NCBI GenBank assembly: GCA_944390015.1
Contig: CALXOL010000011.1
Location: 1-64,000, forward strand
From: an uncultured Spirochaetaceae bacterium
GTDB taxonomy: Bacteria > Spirochaetota > Spirochaetia > Sphaerochaetales > Sphaerochaetaceae
Direction of reading: 5' to 3'
DNA: 64,000 nt
In this document: piece by piece, positions 43,894 to 52,292 of the stretch
Layout of the letters: the number at the start of each line of letters is the position of its first letter
Numbering within the stretch: position 1 is the first letter of the stretch
Program-made: the position numbers and the translations under genes
Notes under the pieces: model-generated
The model's database searches: none
Told to the model about the DNA's origin: nothing
What the model saw: the letters and a program-made list of their open reading frames with translations, nothing else

Positions 43894-44732
43894 AGAAGAA
43901 AGAGACTATTATTCCTAGAAGCATACCAGGGCTGCTGATGTTCCTTTTCTGCATCATACTCTCAATTGTGATAATTTATCCTCTGCTTTGGATCATCATG
44001 TCATCATTCAAGGATTACATGAGCATCTATCAGGATGTATGGGGCATGCCGGAGGAGTGGCTGTTCTCAAACTATTCAAGGGCATGGACAAGGGGAATCT
44101 CACAGTATTTTCTGAACAGTATAATCGTAACGATCTGCACTCTGATAGGACTACTGTTCGTAGCATCCACGCTCGCATTCGGAGTCACGCAGCTGAGGGG
44201 CAGGTTAGGTTATGCGGTATTCCTTGCCGTGATGATCTGCATGCTGCTCTCTCCGCAGGTATGCGTGCTCCCGCTGTTCATTCTTCTTAGAAGCGTCGGC
44301 CTGAATAAGACCTATCTTGCCATGATACTTCCTTATATCGCATTCCGCTTACCGATGTCGGTCATGCTCATCCGTTCGTTCTTCGTGGGGATTTCGAAGG
44401 AGATGGAGGAGGCTGCGGTTATAGACGGTGCGACGCTTTGGCAGATATTCTACAAGATATATGTTCCACTTTCAAAGCCGATTCTTTCCACTGTTACCAT
44501 CATGACGATCTACTATGCATGGAATGAATTCCTTTTTGCGACCATCCTTGTGGACAGTTCCTCTCTAAGGACTATTCCTGTAGGATTGATGGTATTCCGT
44601 GATGGACTGATGACAGAGTGGGGCGTTGTAATGGCAGGAATGGTAATCTCATGCATTCCGCTGATCATCGTATATCTTTGCATGTCACGAAATTTCATTC
44701 GTGGACTGACTGCTGGTTCGGTAAAGGGGTGA
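43890..44732 (+). CDS. frlM: ABC sugar transporter permease, FrlM-like
   Basis: A 280-residue MalG-type permease partner of the preceding gene, with six helices and the EAA loop EEAAVIDGATLWQIFYKIYVPLSKP. The C-terminal NFIRGLTAGSVKG is the standard end of MalG-type subunits. The start GAGGGAATGA is coupled to the frlN stop. It ends directly before frlD. Confidence 0.93.
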   Translation: MKKKETIIPRSIPGLLMFLFCIILSIVIIYPLLWIIMSSFKDYMSIYQDVWGMPEEWLFSNYSRAWTRGISQYFLNSIIVTICTLIGLLFVASTLAFGVTQLRGRLGYAVFLAVMICMLLSPQVCVLPLFILLRSVGLNKTYLAMILPYIAFRLPMSVMLIRSFFVGISKEMEEAAVIDGATLWQIFYKIYVPLSKPILSTVTIMTIYYAWNEFLFATILVDSSSLRTIPVGLMVFRDGLMTEWGVVMAGMVISCIPLIIVYLCMSRNFIRGLTAGSVKG

Positions 44733-45551
44733 TTGGGTATGAAACTTATTTGTATCGGAGACAATGTCGTAGACTGCTATCTGGATGATGGAATTTACTA
44801 TCCAGGGGGAAACGCCGTTAATGTCGCAGTAAACGCAAAGAAGGATGGAGCTGAGAAGGTAGGCTACATCGGAGTTTTCGGAGATGATGAAGAAGCGGAG
44901 AACATAATAAGAGACCTTCATCTGGAAGGTGTTGACACTACGCGTTCAAGAAGGGTATACGCCCCTTCCGCACACCCTGGGGTCAAGCTTGTTAATGGGG
45001 ACAGGGTGTTCGTAAAAGGGCTGAGGGACACATGTCAGCACCTTTTTTCGATAAGGATTGTGGATGAGGATATCTCTGTAATAAAAGATTATGATCTGAT
45101 CCATACCAGCTGCTTTTCAAACCTCGAATATGAGCTTAGCAGTCTTTCAAAACTTCTCGATGTCTCATTTGATTACTCTGAGAGGATGGATGATGAGTAT
45201 CTTGAGCGCACGATAAAGTATGTGAAATATGCGTTCTTCTCCGCATCTGACTTCTCAGATGAGGAGGCAAGAGCATTTCTCCGCCATGCCCATGAGATGG
45301 GGGGAACCGTCATAGGTGTTACAAGAGGAAGCAAGGGTGCGCTCTTCTATGATGGAAAAGACTACTATGCACAGCCTGTTAAATTCGTCCCTCCTGTGGA
45401 TACCATGGGAGCAGGGGATAGTTTCATCGCTGGGTTCCTGGTGAAGATAGCCGACGGGGCAAGCATTCCTGATGCCTTGGATTACGCTGCCTCTGTCAGC
45501 GCCCAGACATGCCTCGTGCACGGTGGATGGGGTCATCCACATAAGCTTTAG
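44733..45551 (+). CDS. frlD: Fructoselysine 6-kinase-like PfkB sugar kinase
   Basis: A 272-residue ribokinase/PfkB-family kinase close to FrlD, which phosphorylates fructoselysine at C6 with ATP. IGDNVVDCYLDDG and YPGGNAVNVAVNA mark the substrate lid, and VDTMGAGDSFIAGFL carries the catalytic aspartate and anion hole. CLVHGGWGHP at the end matches the FrlD C-terminus. An ATG two codons later is also a possible start. With FrlB it would convert the imported Amadori product to glucose 6-phosphate and lysine. Confidence 0.88.
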   Translation: MGMKLICIGDNVVDCYLDDGIYYPGGNAVNVAVNAKKDGAEKVGYIGVFGDDEEAENIIRDLHLEGVDTTRSRRVYAPSAHPGVKLVNGDRVFVKGLRDTCQHLFSIRIVDEDISVIKDYDLIHTSCFSNLEYELSSLSKLLDVSFDYSERMDDEYLERTIKYVKYAFFSASDFSDEEARAFLRHAHEMGGTVIGVTRGSKGALFYDGKDYYAQPVKFVPPVDTMGAGDSFIAGFLVKIADGASIPDALDYAASVSAQTCLVHGGWGHPHKL

Positions 45552-45578
45552 TCCTCCTTTTTTTTTCAGAATAAACTT

Positions 45579-45615
45579 GGTCGTAAGGAGTTCCTTGCGG
45601 CCATTTTCTTTTTCT
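45579..45615 (+). terminator. Terminator of the frl operon
   Basis: GGTCGTAAGG pairs with CCTTGCGGCC over 10 bp with two wobbles around a 4-base loop, followed by ATTTTCTTTTT. Confidence 0.75.
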
Positions 45616-45657
45616 TCCCTCCCGATTTCGTGCGATAATCGATAATGGAGGCACATC

Positions 45658-46452
45658 ATGATAAGAAAGGCTTTGTTCAAGGGAACTTGGTATCCATCAT
45701 GCGGTGAGACACTTGATCGGATAGTCAATGTGGCAGGATCCGGAGAGTACGTCTCTGCTGTCCTTCCACATTCGGGGCTCTATTATAGTGGTCCTCTGAT
45801 TTCAGATTTCTTTCGCAATCTGAGTCCGGGTATAATGAAAATCCTCATAATCAGTCCTTCTCACTATTTCATGCTGGAAAAAGACACTTTATATACTTGC
45901 TCTCACACGCTCTCCGAGACTCCATATGGAAGTTTGGAAACATTAGCTTTTCCTGTTTCCGGAGAGAGATTCGATATTGCCCTAGAAAAGGAGCATGGCA
46001 TAGAGATGTTTCTTCCGTTTGTTAAGAGGAAAGGGCTTAGTGTCTCCTATGCGCTTCTTTCCTCTTTTTCATCTCTAAGCGAGGTTGAGAGGATGGCAGA
46101 GAAGTTCTTAGCCATACTGGATGATGAGACTGCGATAATAGCTTCAAGCGATTTCACACATTACGGCAAGCGTTTTGGTTATATGATCTATGGCGAAGAT
46201 GCCCATGCAAAGGTCATCAGCCATGATTATGAGATTGCATCCCTTATCGCCCAAGGAATGGTCGATGATGTATTTGCCGTCCATGAAAGGACCACGATAT
46301 GTGGAATAGCACCACAGATGCTCCTTTCTATGATCATGAAAATAAAGGGTTGCATTGGAAAAGTCGGAGGGCACTACAGCTCGAATGATGTATATGATGC
46401 GGGCTCTTTGGATTTTGTCTCTTATTTTGATGTTTTCTGGAGCAGAAAATGA
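45658..46452 (+). CDS. amrB: AmmeMemoRadiSam system protein B (Memo family)
   Basis: A 264-residue Memo-family protein, structurally related to class III extradiol dioxygenases. KGTWYPSCGETLDRIV at the start, LPHSGLYYSGPL, LIISPSHYF and SSDFTHYGKRFGY provide the conserved histidine/aspartate positions of the vestigial metal site. It is the first of three overlapping genes encoding the complete AmmeMemoRadiSam set (order B-A-S). GGAGG precedes the ATG. The physiological reaction of the system is not established. Confidence 0.92.
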   Translation: MIRKALFKGTWYPSCGETLDRIVNVAGSGEYVSAVLPHSGLYYSGPLISDFFRNLSPGIMKILIISPSHYFMLEKDTLYTCSHTLSETPYGSLETLAFPVSGERFDIALEKEHGIEMFLPFVKRKGLSVSYALLSSFSSLSEVERMAEKFLAILDDETAIIASSDFTHYGKRFGYMIYGEDAHAKVISHDYEIASLIAQGMVDDVFAVHERTTICGIAPQMLLSMIMKIKGCIGKVGGHYSSNDVYDAGSLDFVSYFDVFWSRK

Positions 46453-46976
46453 ATGAAAGTGAAAAAAAAGAAATTCTGGATTTTGCCTATGATGTACTAA
46501 AAGGACTTTTTACTGGAAAGAGGGTAGACATACCGACCTATACTGAGAGCTTTGGTGCTTTTGTCACGCTGAGAAAGAAGGGCTCTCTCAGGGGGTGCAT
46601 AGGGTACATGGAACCGGTTGCACCTCTTTATCGGATGATAGCACTTCTAGTAAAGGATGCGGCGTTCAATGACTTCAGATTCCCACCCCTTGATGAGAGT
46701 GAGGTAAATGATGTGAGCATTGAGATATCATTGCTTACACCTCTTAAGAGGATAGACAGTCTGGATGATTTCATCCTTGGCAGAGATGGTATTATCATGA
46801 GCTTGAATGGAAGGAAAGCGGCATTCCTTCCTGAGGTTGCAATTGAGACGGGATGGGATAAGAAGACGTTTTTAGAGCAGCTATCTCTCAAAGCTGGACT
46901 TCAGAGCTCTGCATACCTCGATCCTGGTGCAGAGTTCAGAATCTTCCAAGCGGAGGTAATCAGGGATGATTTGTGA
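46449..46976 (+). CDS. amrA: AmmeMemoRadiSam system protein A (AMMECR1 domain)
   Basis: A 175-residue AMMECR1-domain protein. The diagnostic block GAFVTLRKKGSLRGCIG (invariant LRGCIG) lies near residues 36-52, followed by AAFNDFRFPPLDESEV and FLPEVAIETGWDKKTFLEQLSLKAG. It overlaps the Memo gene by four bases and the radical-SAM gene by 11, so all three are coupled. Function unknown; the LRGCIG cysteine is thought to be important. Confidence 0.94.
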   Translation: MNESEKKEILDFAYDVLKGLFTGKRVDIPTYTESFGAFVTLRKKGSLRGCIGYMEPVAPLYRMIALLVKDAAFNDFRFPPLDESEVNDVSIEISLLTPLKRIDSLDDFILGRDGIIMSLNGRKAAFLPEVAIETGWDKKTFLEQLSLKAGLQSSAYLDPGAEFRIFQAEVIRDDL

Positions 46977-47874
46977 TTTCTGCTATCGCCATTGTGATAT
47001 AAAAGAGGGAAATTTCGGAGTTTGCGAATCCAGAATGTGTAAAAATGGGCAGATAATAAGTCCTTATTACGGCGCACTTTGTGCAATAGCGATTGATCCT
47101 GTTGAGAAGAAACCTCTTTATCACTATCATCCGGGAAAAAAGACAGTCTCGATTGCTCAGGAGCGGTGTAATTTCTTTTGCTCTTTCTGTCAGAACCATA
47201 CGATAAGCCGCCATCATAGGATGCGAGAGAAGGTGGCAGAGGATGATATTGTAAGCTATGCCATTCAAAGAGGTTTCCCATCAGTCAGCTATACATATTC
47301 AGAACCACTGGTCTGGCAGGATTATATGCTCTCTGTTTCAAAAAAAGCAAAGGCTAAAGGGTTGGAGAACATAATGGTGAGTAACGGAAGTTTCTCAGAT
47401 GAATCACTTGAGCGTATCCTTCCTCTTATTGATGCGTTCAATATTGATTTGAAAGGAGATGAGGCCTTTTATAGAACTTTTATTAAGGCAAGTTCTGATC
47501 CCGTAAGAGCATCCATCAGGAGAATTGCCGGATCCTCTGCTCATCTTGAAGTCACCACCATGGTGATAGAGGATATCCACACTCCGAATATGATTAGCGA
47601 GCTTGGATCTTTTCTAAGGGAAGCCGGGGTAAAAGTCTGGCATCTGACAAGATTTTTTCCTTCCTATCTTCTTTCGGATAGAAAGGAGACGAGTGAGAGC
47701 TATTTGATGAAGATATATGAAGTTGCAAGAGAAAGCGGAATCCCATATATCTATAGGGGAAACACGGCTTTTCATGATGAGGCCATATGTCCAAGCTGTG
47801 GAAAAAGAGTAGATAGATACCGTATAAACGGGAAGTGCCCGAATTGCGGAGAATTAATTTACGGCAAATTCTGA
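46966..47874 (+). CDS. amrS: AmmeMemoRadiSam system radical SAM enzyme
   Basis: A 302-residue radical SAM enzyme. The [4Fe-4S] motif CNFFCSFCQN (CxxxCxxC) lies near residues 66-75; an extra N-terminal cysteine cluster CDFCYRHC and the PLYHYHPG segment are typical of AmrS and pyruvate-formate-lyase-activating-type enzymes. The C-terminus is a zinc ribbon with two CxxC pairs (CPSCG, CPNCG). The ATG at 46966 overlaps amrA and has GGAGG ten bases upstream. The target of the radical reaction is unknown. Confidence 0.95.
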   Translation: MICDFCYRHCDIKEGNFGVCESRMCKNGQIISPYYGALCAIAIDPVEKKPLYHYHPGKKTVSIAQERCNFFCSFCQNHTISRHHRMREKVAEDDIVSYAIQRGFPSVSYTYSEPLVWQDYMLSVSKKAKAKGLENIMVSNGSFSDESLERILPLIDAFNIDLKGDEAFYRTFIKASSDPVRASIRRIAGSSAHLEVTTMVIEDIHTPNMISELGSFLREAGVKVWHLTRFFPSYLLSDRKETSESYLMKIYEVARESGIPYIYRGNTAFHDEAICPSCGKRVDRYRINGKCPNCGELIYGKF

Positions 47875-47878
47875 ATAT

Positions 47879-47907
47879 TTGTACGATTTTAGTAACCTGT
47901 TTATATT
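47879..47907 (+). promoter_or_regulatory. Promoter of the barrel-protein cluster
   Basis: TTGTAC, 17 bases and TATATT, about 45 bases before the first barrel gene, whose ATG has GGAG upstream. TATACT at 47916-47921 is an alternative -10 box. Confidence 0.45.
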
Positions 47908-47952
47908 TTCTCTGTTATACTTATAAAAAAACAAATGGCATTGGAGTAAGAT

Positions 47953-48558
47953 ATGAAGAAAACATTATTAGTCTTATTGTTAATCGCATCCTTAATTACT
48001 ACTGCTTTCGCAGCAAAAGGGCAGGAGGTCATGCTTGGTGTGTCTTCAGGTTTTAATGAAGAAGTAGAATTTCATGAAAACTTCGATCCTACTACTAGGG
48101 ATATAGTACCAATTAAAGCAGATGCGCTCTTTTATTTGGGAGACAGTCTTGCATTTAATACCGCACTAGGTATGGATATTTACATCCATAATAGCGATTC
48201 TAGCGATCCTTCCGTAGGTTTTGTTGCTGACATTCTTGCTTATTACCGTATGAACATTGGAAAGAATGCAGATTTCCTCGTTGGAGGCGGCGCTGCTTAT
48301 AAGTATAAGGGTGAAACGACAGAGATTGGTCCGCTTAATATGACAACATATAAGCACACTCTGGCTTTACTTGCATCTCTTAGACTTCAGCTTGGTATCA
48401 CAGACAATATTTCCGCATTTGCTGGTGCGGATATCGGTTATAACATTGTGAACATCGTTGGTGGTAGTTCTGATTTAGGCAGTGGTGGAAGCTCCGACGA
48501 TACAGGAGAGACAATAATGCCTTGGGCTATTAAGGCAGGAGTCAATTACAAGTTCTAA
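47953..48558 (+). CDS. Small outer-membrane beta-barrel protein, paralogue 1
   Basis: A 201-residue exported protein: signal peptide cleaved near TTAFA-AKG, then about eight amphipathic strands (ALFYLGDSLAFNTALGMDIYI, FVADILAYYRMNI, LALLASLRLQLGITDNISAFAGADIGYN) and a terminal aromatic residue in AGVNYKF, the usual BAM recognition signal. It is the first of three tandem paralogues sharing the strands and YKF end but differing in loops. GGAG precedes the ATG. Function is unknown; porin-like or structural roles are possible. Confidence 0.7.
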   Translation: MKKTLLVLLLIASLITTAFAAKGQEVMLGVSSGFNEEVEFHENFDPTTRDIVPIKADALFYLGDSLAFNTALGMDIYIHNSDSSDPSVGFVADILAYYRMNIGKNADFLVGGGAAYKYKGETTEIGPLNMTTYKHTLALLASLRLQLGITDNISAFAGADIGYNIVNIVGGSSDLGSGGSSDDTGETIMPWAIKAGVNYKF

Positions 48559-48567
48559 TAACGTTTC

Positions 48568-48600
48568 ATAGCTCCTGAGAGATCGGGAGCTATATTTTTA
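48568..48600 (+). terminator. Terminator between barrel paralogues 1 and 2
   Basis: ATAGCTCC and GGAGCTAT form an 8-bp stem with a 10-base loop followed by ATTTTTAT. It may reduce rather than abolish read-through, since the next gene starts 13 bases further on. Confidence 0.7.
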
Positions 48601-48612
48601 TCTGGAGATGAT

Positions 48613-49215
48613 ATGAGAAGATTGTTAATTGTTTTTGTAATTTCACTTACAGTCATCTCAGCCTCTTATGCTGCTGAGACTACAGTCATGGCTGGAGGAG
48701 AGAGCGGCTTCAGTCAGCTTGTAATGTTTTCTAATGATAGGGGTGATAGGACAGGGAATATCGTACCTATAAAGATGGATGCACTTTTCTATTTGGGAAC
48801 TAATTTCGCTCTGAATACAACCGTAGGAATGGATATCTATCTGCCGCAGAATAAAAACATGGATACTTTTCTTGGCTTATCTGCAGATGTTTTTGCTTAT
48901 TACAGACTTCCTATTTCTGAATCCATAAGTTTTCTTGCAGGTGGAGGATTATCTTATAGGCTCTGTAATCTTCTTTCCTTCCGTGGTGAAAACTCTTCTG
49001 CGGAGATAAATCTTCATATGCTTGCTCTTCTTGCATCAGCTCGTATGCAGTTTGGAATAACGGAGAACATATTTGCATTTGCATCGGCTGACATCGGATA
49101 CAATGTGCTTAATATTACATCCGGGCGAGGAGGCGGAGTTTCCGGATCTGGTGTCGTAAAAGGTATGAATGCGATGCCATGGGCTATAAATGCAGGAATA
49201 AATTATAAGTTCTGA
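48613..49215 (+). CDS. Small outer-membrane beta-barrel protein, paralogue 2
   Basis: A 200-residue paralogue of the preceding protein: signal peptide ending near SASYA-AET, the same run of strands (ALFYLGTNFALNTTVGMDIYL, LSADVFAYYRLPI, LALLASARMQFGITENIFAFASADIGYN) and the C-terminal AGINYKF. The loops before strand 2 and near the C-terminus differ most, as expected for surface-exposed loops under diversifying change. GGAG precedes the ATG. Confidence 0.7.
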   Translation: MRRLLIVFVISLTVISASYAAETTVMAGGESGFSQLVMFSNDRGDRTGNIVPIKMDALFYLGTNFALNTTVGMDIYLPQNKNMDTFLGLSADVFAYYRLPISESISFLAGGGLSYRLCNLLSFRGENSSAEINLHMLALLASARMQFGITENIFAFASADIGYNVLNITSGRGGGVSGSGVVKGMNAMPWAINAGINYKF

Positions 49216-49228
49216 TATGGAGGAGATG

Positions 49229-49846
49229 ATGAAGAAAGTAGTTTCAACAATGTTTGTTATCATGATGGTTATTTCTGGTGTATATGCAGCTATCGATACC
49301 GATATCATGCTAGGACTCTCCAGCGGATACAACCAGCTCATTCCTATTGAGAGCAAAAATGAGGAAGATGGTGATATTAAAATCCCACCAGGCTCTTTTG
49401 ATGGCGATTATGTGCCTGTTAAGGCAGATTTGCTGGTTTATATGGGAGATGGCTTTGCCTTCAATACTGCACTGGGACTAGATATCCGTCTTCCTGATAA
49501 TGATTTTTCAGAGGTTGATCTTGGATTCATCGCTGATGTTTTTGCCTATTACAGATTGCAGCTCATAGAGAATATAGATTTACTTGCAGGTGGTGGCGTC
49601 TCTTATAAGATGTATGTGGTTGACGAGGAGGCTGGCGCTACACTGCACTCTGTTTCCCTTATGGCATCAATGAGGTTCCAGTTCGGCGTTACAGATTTCC
49701 TCAGCGTGTTTGCTGGTGTGGATGCAGGTTATAATATACTGAACGCAGTATATGGTTCGATTCCTGGAGGTGTGAATTTGGCCTTCTCTTTGAAAGCGCC
49801 TGTAATACCGTGGGCTGTTAAAGCCGGTATAAGTTATAAGTTCTAA
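49229..49846 (+). CDS. Small outer-membrane beta-barrel protein, paralogue 3
   Basis: A 205-residue paralogue with signal peptide ending near SGVYA-AID, a longer first loop (SKNEEDGDIKIPPGSFDGD), the shared strands (LLVYMGDGFAFNTALGLDIRL, FIADVFAYYRLQL, SMRFQFGVTDFLSVFAGVDAGYN) and the AGISYKF end. Of three adjacent ATGs the one at 49229 is best spaced from GGAGGAG. It follows paralogue 2 without a terminator, so the two share a transcript. Confidence 0.7.
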   Translation: MKKVVSTMFVIMMVISGVYAAIDTDIMLGLSSGYNQLIPIESKNEEDGDIKIPPGSFDGDYVPVKADLLVYMGDGFAFNTALGLDIRLPDNDFSEVDLGFIADVFAYYRLQLIENIDLLAGGGVSYKMYVVDEEAGATLHSVSLMASMRFQFGVTDFLSVFAGVDAGYNILNAVYGSIPGGVNLAFSLKAPVIPWAVKAGISYKF

Positions 49847-49863
49847 ATTTGGTTTTTCTTTCC

Positions 49864-49893
49864 AGCTCCCTTCTGTTGGGAGCTTTATTTTTG
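49864..49893 (+). terminator. Terminator of the barrel-protein cluster
   Basis: AGCTCCC, 7-base loop and GGGAGCT, followed by TTATTTTT. The stem resembles that at 48568. Confidence 0.8.
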
Positions 49894-49930
49894 TCTTTTT
49901 TTGTGTATCATGTAGCCTTAGGGAGGAGCC

Positions 49931-50842
49931 ATGGCAGATATCATAATAAGGGCCTCATTCTTCTTTGGAATGATAGTACTTGCATATGTCTTAAAGAAAG
50001 CGGGAGTTATAAAGAAGAGTGATGCGGAGGCTCTTGGCCGCATAATAATGAACATAACCCTTCCTGCGGCGATCCTATCATCTTTCAGAACTTATGTTTT
50101 TGATGTCTCTATGATGCTTTTAACCTTAGCTGGTTTCCTATCCACCATATTTATGAGTGCTCTAGGGTATTTTATTTCAATGAGGAAAAGCAGAGAAGAG
50201 CGAATATTCTACATGCTTAATCTTCCTGCTTATAACATAGGAAATTTCACCCTTCCGTTCGTCTCGGGTTTCTTAGGTGCGGTTGGTACGGTTGCAACAT
50301 GCCTTTTTGATATGGGCAATGCTTTGATGTGTGTCGGTGGCAATGTCGTAGTTACGGAACTCGCAGTGGACGGAAGAAAGAAGGGTAGGAGTATACCGCT
50401 TTCTCTTCTTTCTGTGTTTACAAAGCCATCTGTTGCGGTTTACACCCTTATGACTATATTTGCCATAGTCGGATTTAAGCTTCCAGATGTAATATTCGAT
50501 TTTGCTGCTGCAATAAGCCCTGCAAACGGGGTAATTGCGATGTTCATGATAGGAATAATGTTTGAGTTTACATTCAGTAAGGAAAATCTCAAGGAAGTTC
50601 TGATTGTAAACATCATCCGTCTTGCTCTTGCCGCTCTTATCGCATATTTCTTTTATGCAATGACCGATTTTTCATATGAGGTGAGAAAGGCAGTCGCGAT
50701 AACCGCTTTTGCACCTATAAGCAGTGCGGCAAGTGCTTTCTGCCAGGATTTAGGCGGTAATCAGGAGCTAGAAGGATTCGCAAGTACTCTATCCATAGTG
50801 ATTTCCTTGGTAATTATTCCCATACTGTTGATGGTGCTTTGA
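49931..50842 (+). CDS. AEC family transporter (auxin efflux carrier family)
   Basis: A 303-residue membrane protein with ten helices in two five-helix halves, the AEC family that exports or imports small carboxylates such as malate or malonate. AYVLKKAGVIKKSDAEALGRIIMNITLPA at the N-terminus and the LPAYNIGNFTLPFV mid-segment are family hallmarks. GGAGG precedes the ATG. The last 54 bases overlap the reading frame of the convergent methyltransferase. Confidence 0.9.
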   Translation: MADIIIRASFFFGMIVLAYVLKKAGVIKKSDAEALGRIIMNITLPAAILSSFRTYVFDVSMMLLTLAGFLSTIFMSALGYFISMRKSREERIFYMLNLPAYNIGNFTLPFVSGFLGAVGTVATCLFDMGNALMCVGGNVVVTELAVDGRKKGRSIPLSLLSVFTKPSVAVYTLMTIFAIVGFKLPDVIFDFAAAISPANGVIAMFMIGIMFEFTFSKENLKEVLIVNIIRLALAALIAYFFYAMTDFSYEVRKAVAITAFAPISSAASAFCQDLGGNQELEGFASTLSIVISLVIIPILLMVL

Positions 50843-51571
50843 TTGCCCGTACTGCGATGAATGACGGGATGTTGAGCTCATCCAGAAGGCATAGCCGTTT
50901 GTATCCTCGTAAAGATCTGTGATGATGAATCCAGATTTTACTAATCCTCCGATCTGTTCTGTTATGGAGTGGGAGAACTGCATGCCGTCTTCCTCCCTGA
51001 AAAGGGAAGGATCTTTTAAAGGATTGAAAGGAAGGGACTGTGCAATCTTAGATTCATCATTGATATCAGTAATGTAATTGATGCCGTTCTCAAAGGTTAT
51101 CATCAGAATTCCCTTGTCTTTTAGTATTCTTGCACATTCATTCAACAGAGGTTCCACTTTCTCAATATAGCATAGGGAAGGTGGGCAGAATATGATATCG
51201 AAATGGGCATCAGGAAAAGGAAGCGGCTTTGACATGTCAGCTTTTACGATATCTACGCTATATCCCTCTCTTTTTGAGACTATACGTTCCGATTCAAGTT
51301 GCATGTCATTGTAATCAAGAACCGTGCATTCTGCTCCAAGTGCAGAAAAGATTGGAATCTGCTGGCCTCCTCCTGATGCAAGTCCAAGAAGTCGTTTTCC
51401 TTTTAAGTTTCCAAACCAGGAATGTGGGACATTCTTCTTCGGGGTAAGCTTTACATCCCATTCTCCTTGTAATGCTTTTTTATATGTTTCACTGTCGATG
51501 GGGATCCCCCATTCCCAGCCATCCTTGATCCAATTTGAAATAGTCTCTGCGTTTATATCCTGATAGTTCAT
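50789..51571 (-). CDS. Class I SAM-dependent methyltransferase, C-terminus frameshifted
   Basis: A 260-codon frame for a small-molecule methyltransferase. The SAM motif is LLGLASGGGQQIPIFSALGA near residues 60-80, followed by VLDYNDMQ and DIIFCPPSLCYI. After GYAFW (about 50890) the frame gives a Ser/His/Gln-rich tail that does not fit the family. In the next frame the DNA reads LDELNIPSFIAVRAIK, the usual family ending (IPSFIATRAIK), and stops at 50814-50816. One base appears missing near 50880-50890. The enzyme may be damaged, or the base may be an assembly error. Confidence 0.8.
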   Translation of the reverse strand: MNYQDINAETISNWIKDGWEWGIPIDSETYKKALQGEWDVKLTPKKNVPHSWFGNLKGKRLLGLASGGGQQIPIFSALGAECTVLDYNDMQLESERIVSKREGYSVDIVKADMSKPLPFPDAHFDIIFCPPSLCYIEKVEPLLNECARILKDKGILMITFENGINYITDINDESKIAQSLPFNPLKDPSLFREEDGMQFSHSITEQIGGLVKSGFIITDLYEDTNGYAFWMSSTSRHSSQYGQSKHHQQYGNNYQGNHYG

Positions 51572-51998
51572 GATTGAATGCTAACATAATTGTCTTTGCA
51601 TTGCCATTCATCTTCAAGAAGGTAGCTATAACTTTGGAAGAGATCCAGAAATAAATCCTGAAACATTGAGAATGCTGAGAAGAAATCATTACCATCTATA
51701 TCATTGAACGTAAGGTATAAAACAGGAATTTTGTTCATCCAATTTTTGCATGCTTCCATATCCTTGCGCACTGATAGGCCTTTAAAAGCCCTTCATTTCT
51801 TTCCCTTATATCGAAAAAATATCTGAGCATTGTTGTGAAAGTTGTTTTTCCAAAGCGTCTAGGACGAGTAAAAAGAATGGCTCTGGAACTGTCGTTCATA
51901 AGTTCTCTTATTGAATCTGTCTTATCTACATAATAATCTCAGAGGCCATGATATCCCTAAAATCCGCAGATCCTATTGGTAAAGCTATTTTTTTTCAT
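51568..51998 (-). pseudogene. Decayed AAA-ATPase gene (PF09820-like), frameshifted and truncated
   Basis: Three frames on the minus strand stitch together into the N-terminal part of a predicted AAA-ATPase common in gut anaerobes: KIALPIGSADFRDIMASE, then YYVDKTDSIRELMNDSSRAI, LFTRPRRFGKTTFTTMLRYF (Walker A), then DMEACKNWMNKIPVLYLTFNDIDG. Frame changes are needed in the A-run after the ATG, at GAGATTATTATG, and at GCGCAAGGATATG, each a one-base slip. AGGAG precedes the ATG at 51998. The rest of the gene, including the nuclease-like C-terminal domain, is absent. Confidence 0.8.
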
Positions 51999-52134
51999 AA
52001 AATCTCCTGGATAAGCATAACAGAAAATTCAGTTCTTGATTTTCTTACTTCTTCAAAAACTATAAAAATAAGTAAAAGTATCAATCAAAAAAACAGTACA
52101 TCATAAAATAGATAAAAAAATTTTTACAAATGTG

Positions 52135-52165
52135 TTGACATCTCTCTTTGTTTTTGGCATATTAT
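52135..52165 (+). promoter_or_regulatory. Promoter of the tRNA array
   Basis: A perfect TTGACA at 52135-52140 is followed by CATATT at spacing 17 or TATTAT (52160-52165) at spacing 19. The predicted start lies about 40 bases before tRNA-His. Confidence 0.65.
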
Positions 52166-52209
52166 CGTACGTTGAAATTGCACTGGCAAAGCCATGGAAT
52201 TTCCATTAT

Positions 52210-52282
52210 GGTGGAAGTAGTTCAGTGGTAGAGCGCCAGATTGTGGATCTGGTTGTCGAGGGTTCGAATCCCTTCTTCCACC
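52210..52282 (+). tRNA. tRNA-His(GUG)
   Basis: Acceptor GTGGAAG/CTTCCAC preceded by the extra G(-1) at 52210 that pairs with discriminator C, D arm GTTC/GAGC, anticodon stem CCAGA/TCTGG with loop TTGTGGA (anticodon GTG), and T arm GGGTTCGAATCCC. CCA is not encoded. Confidence 0.95.
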
Positions 52283-52292
52283 CAAAACCTAA

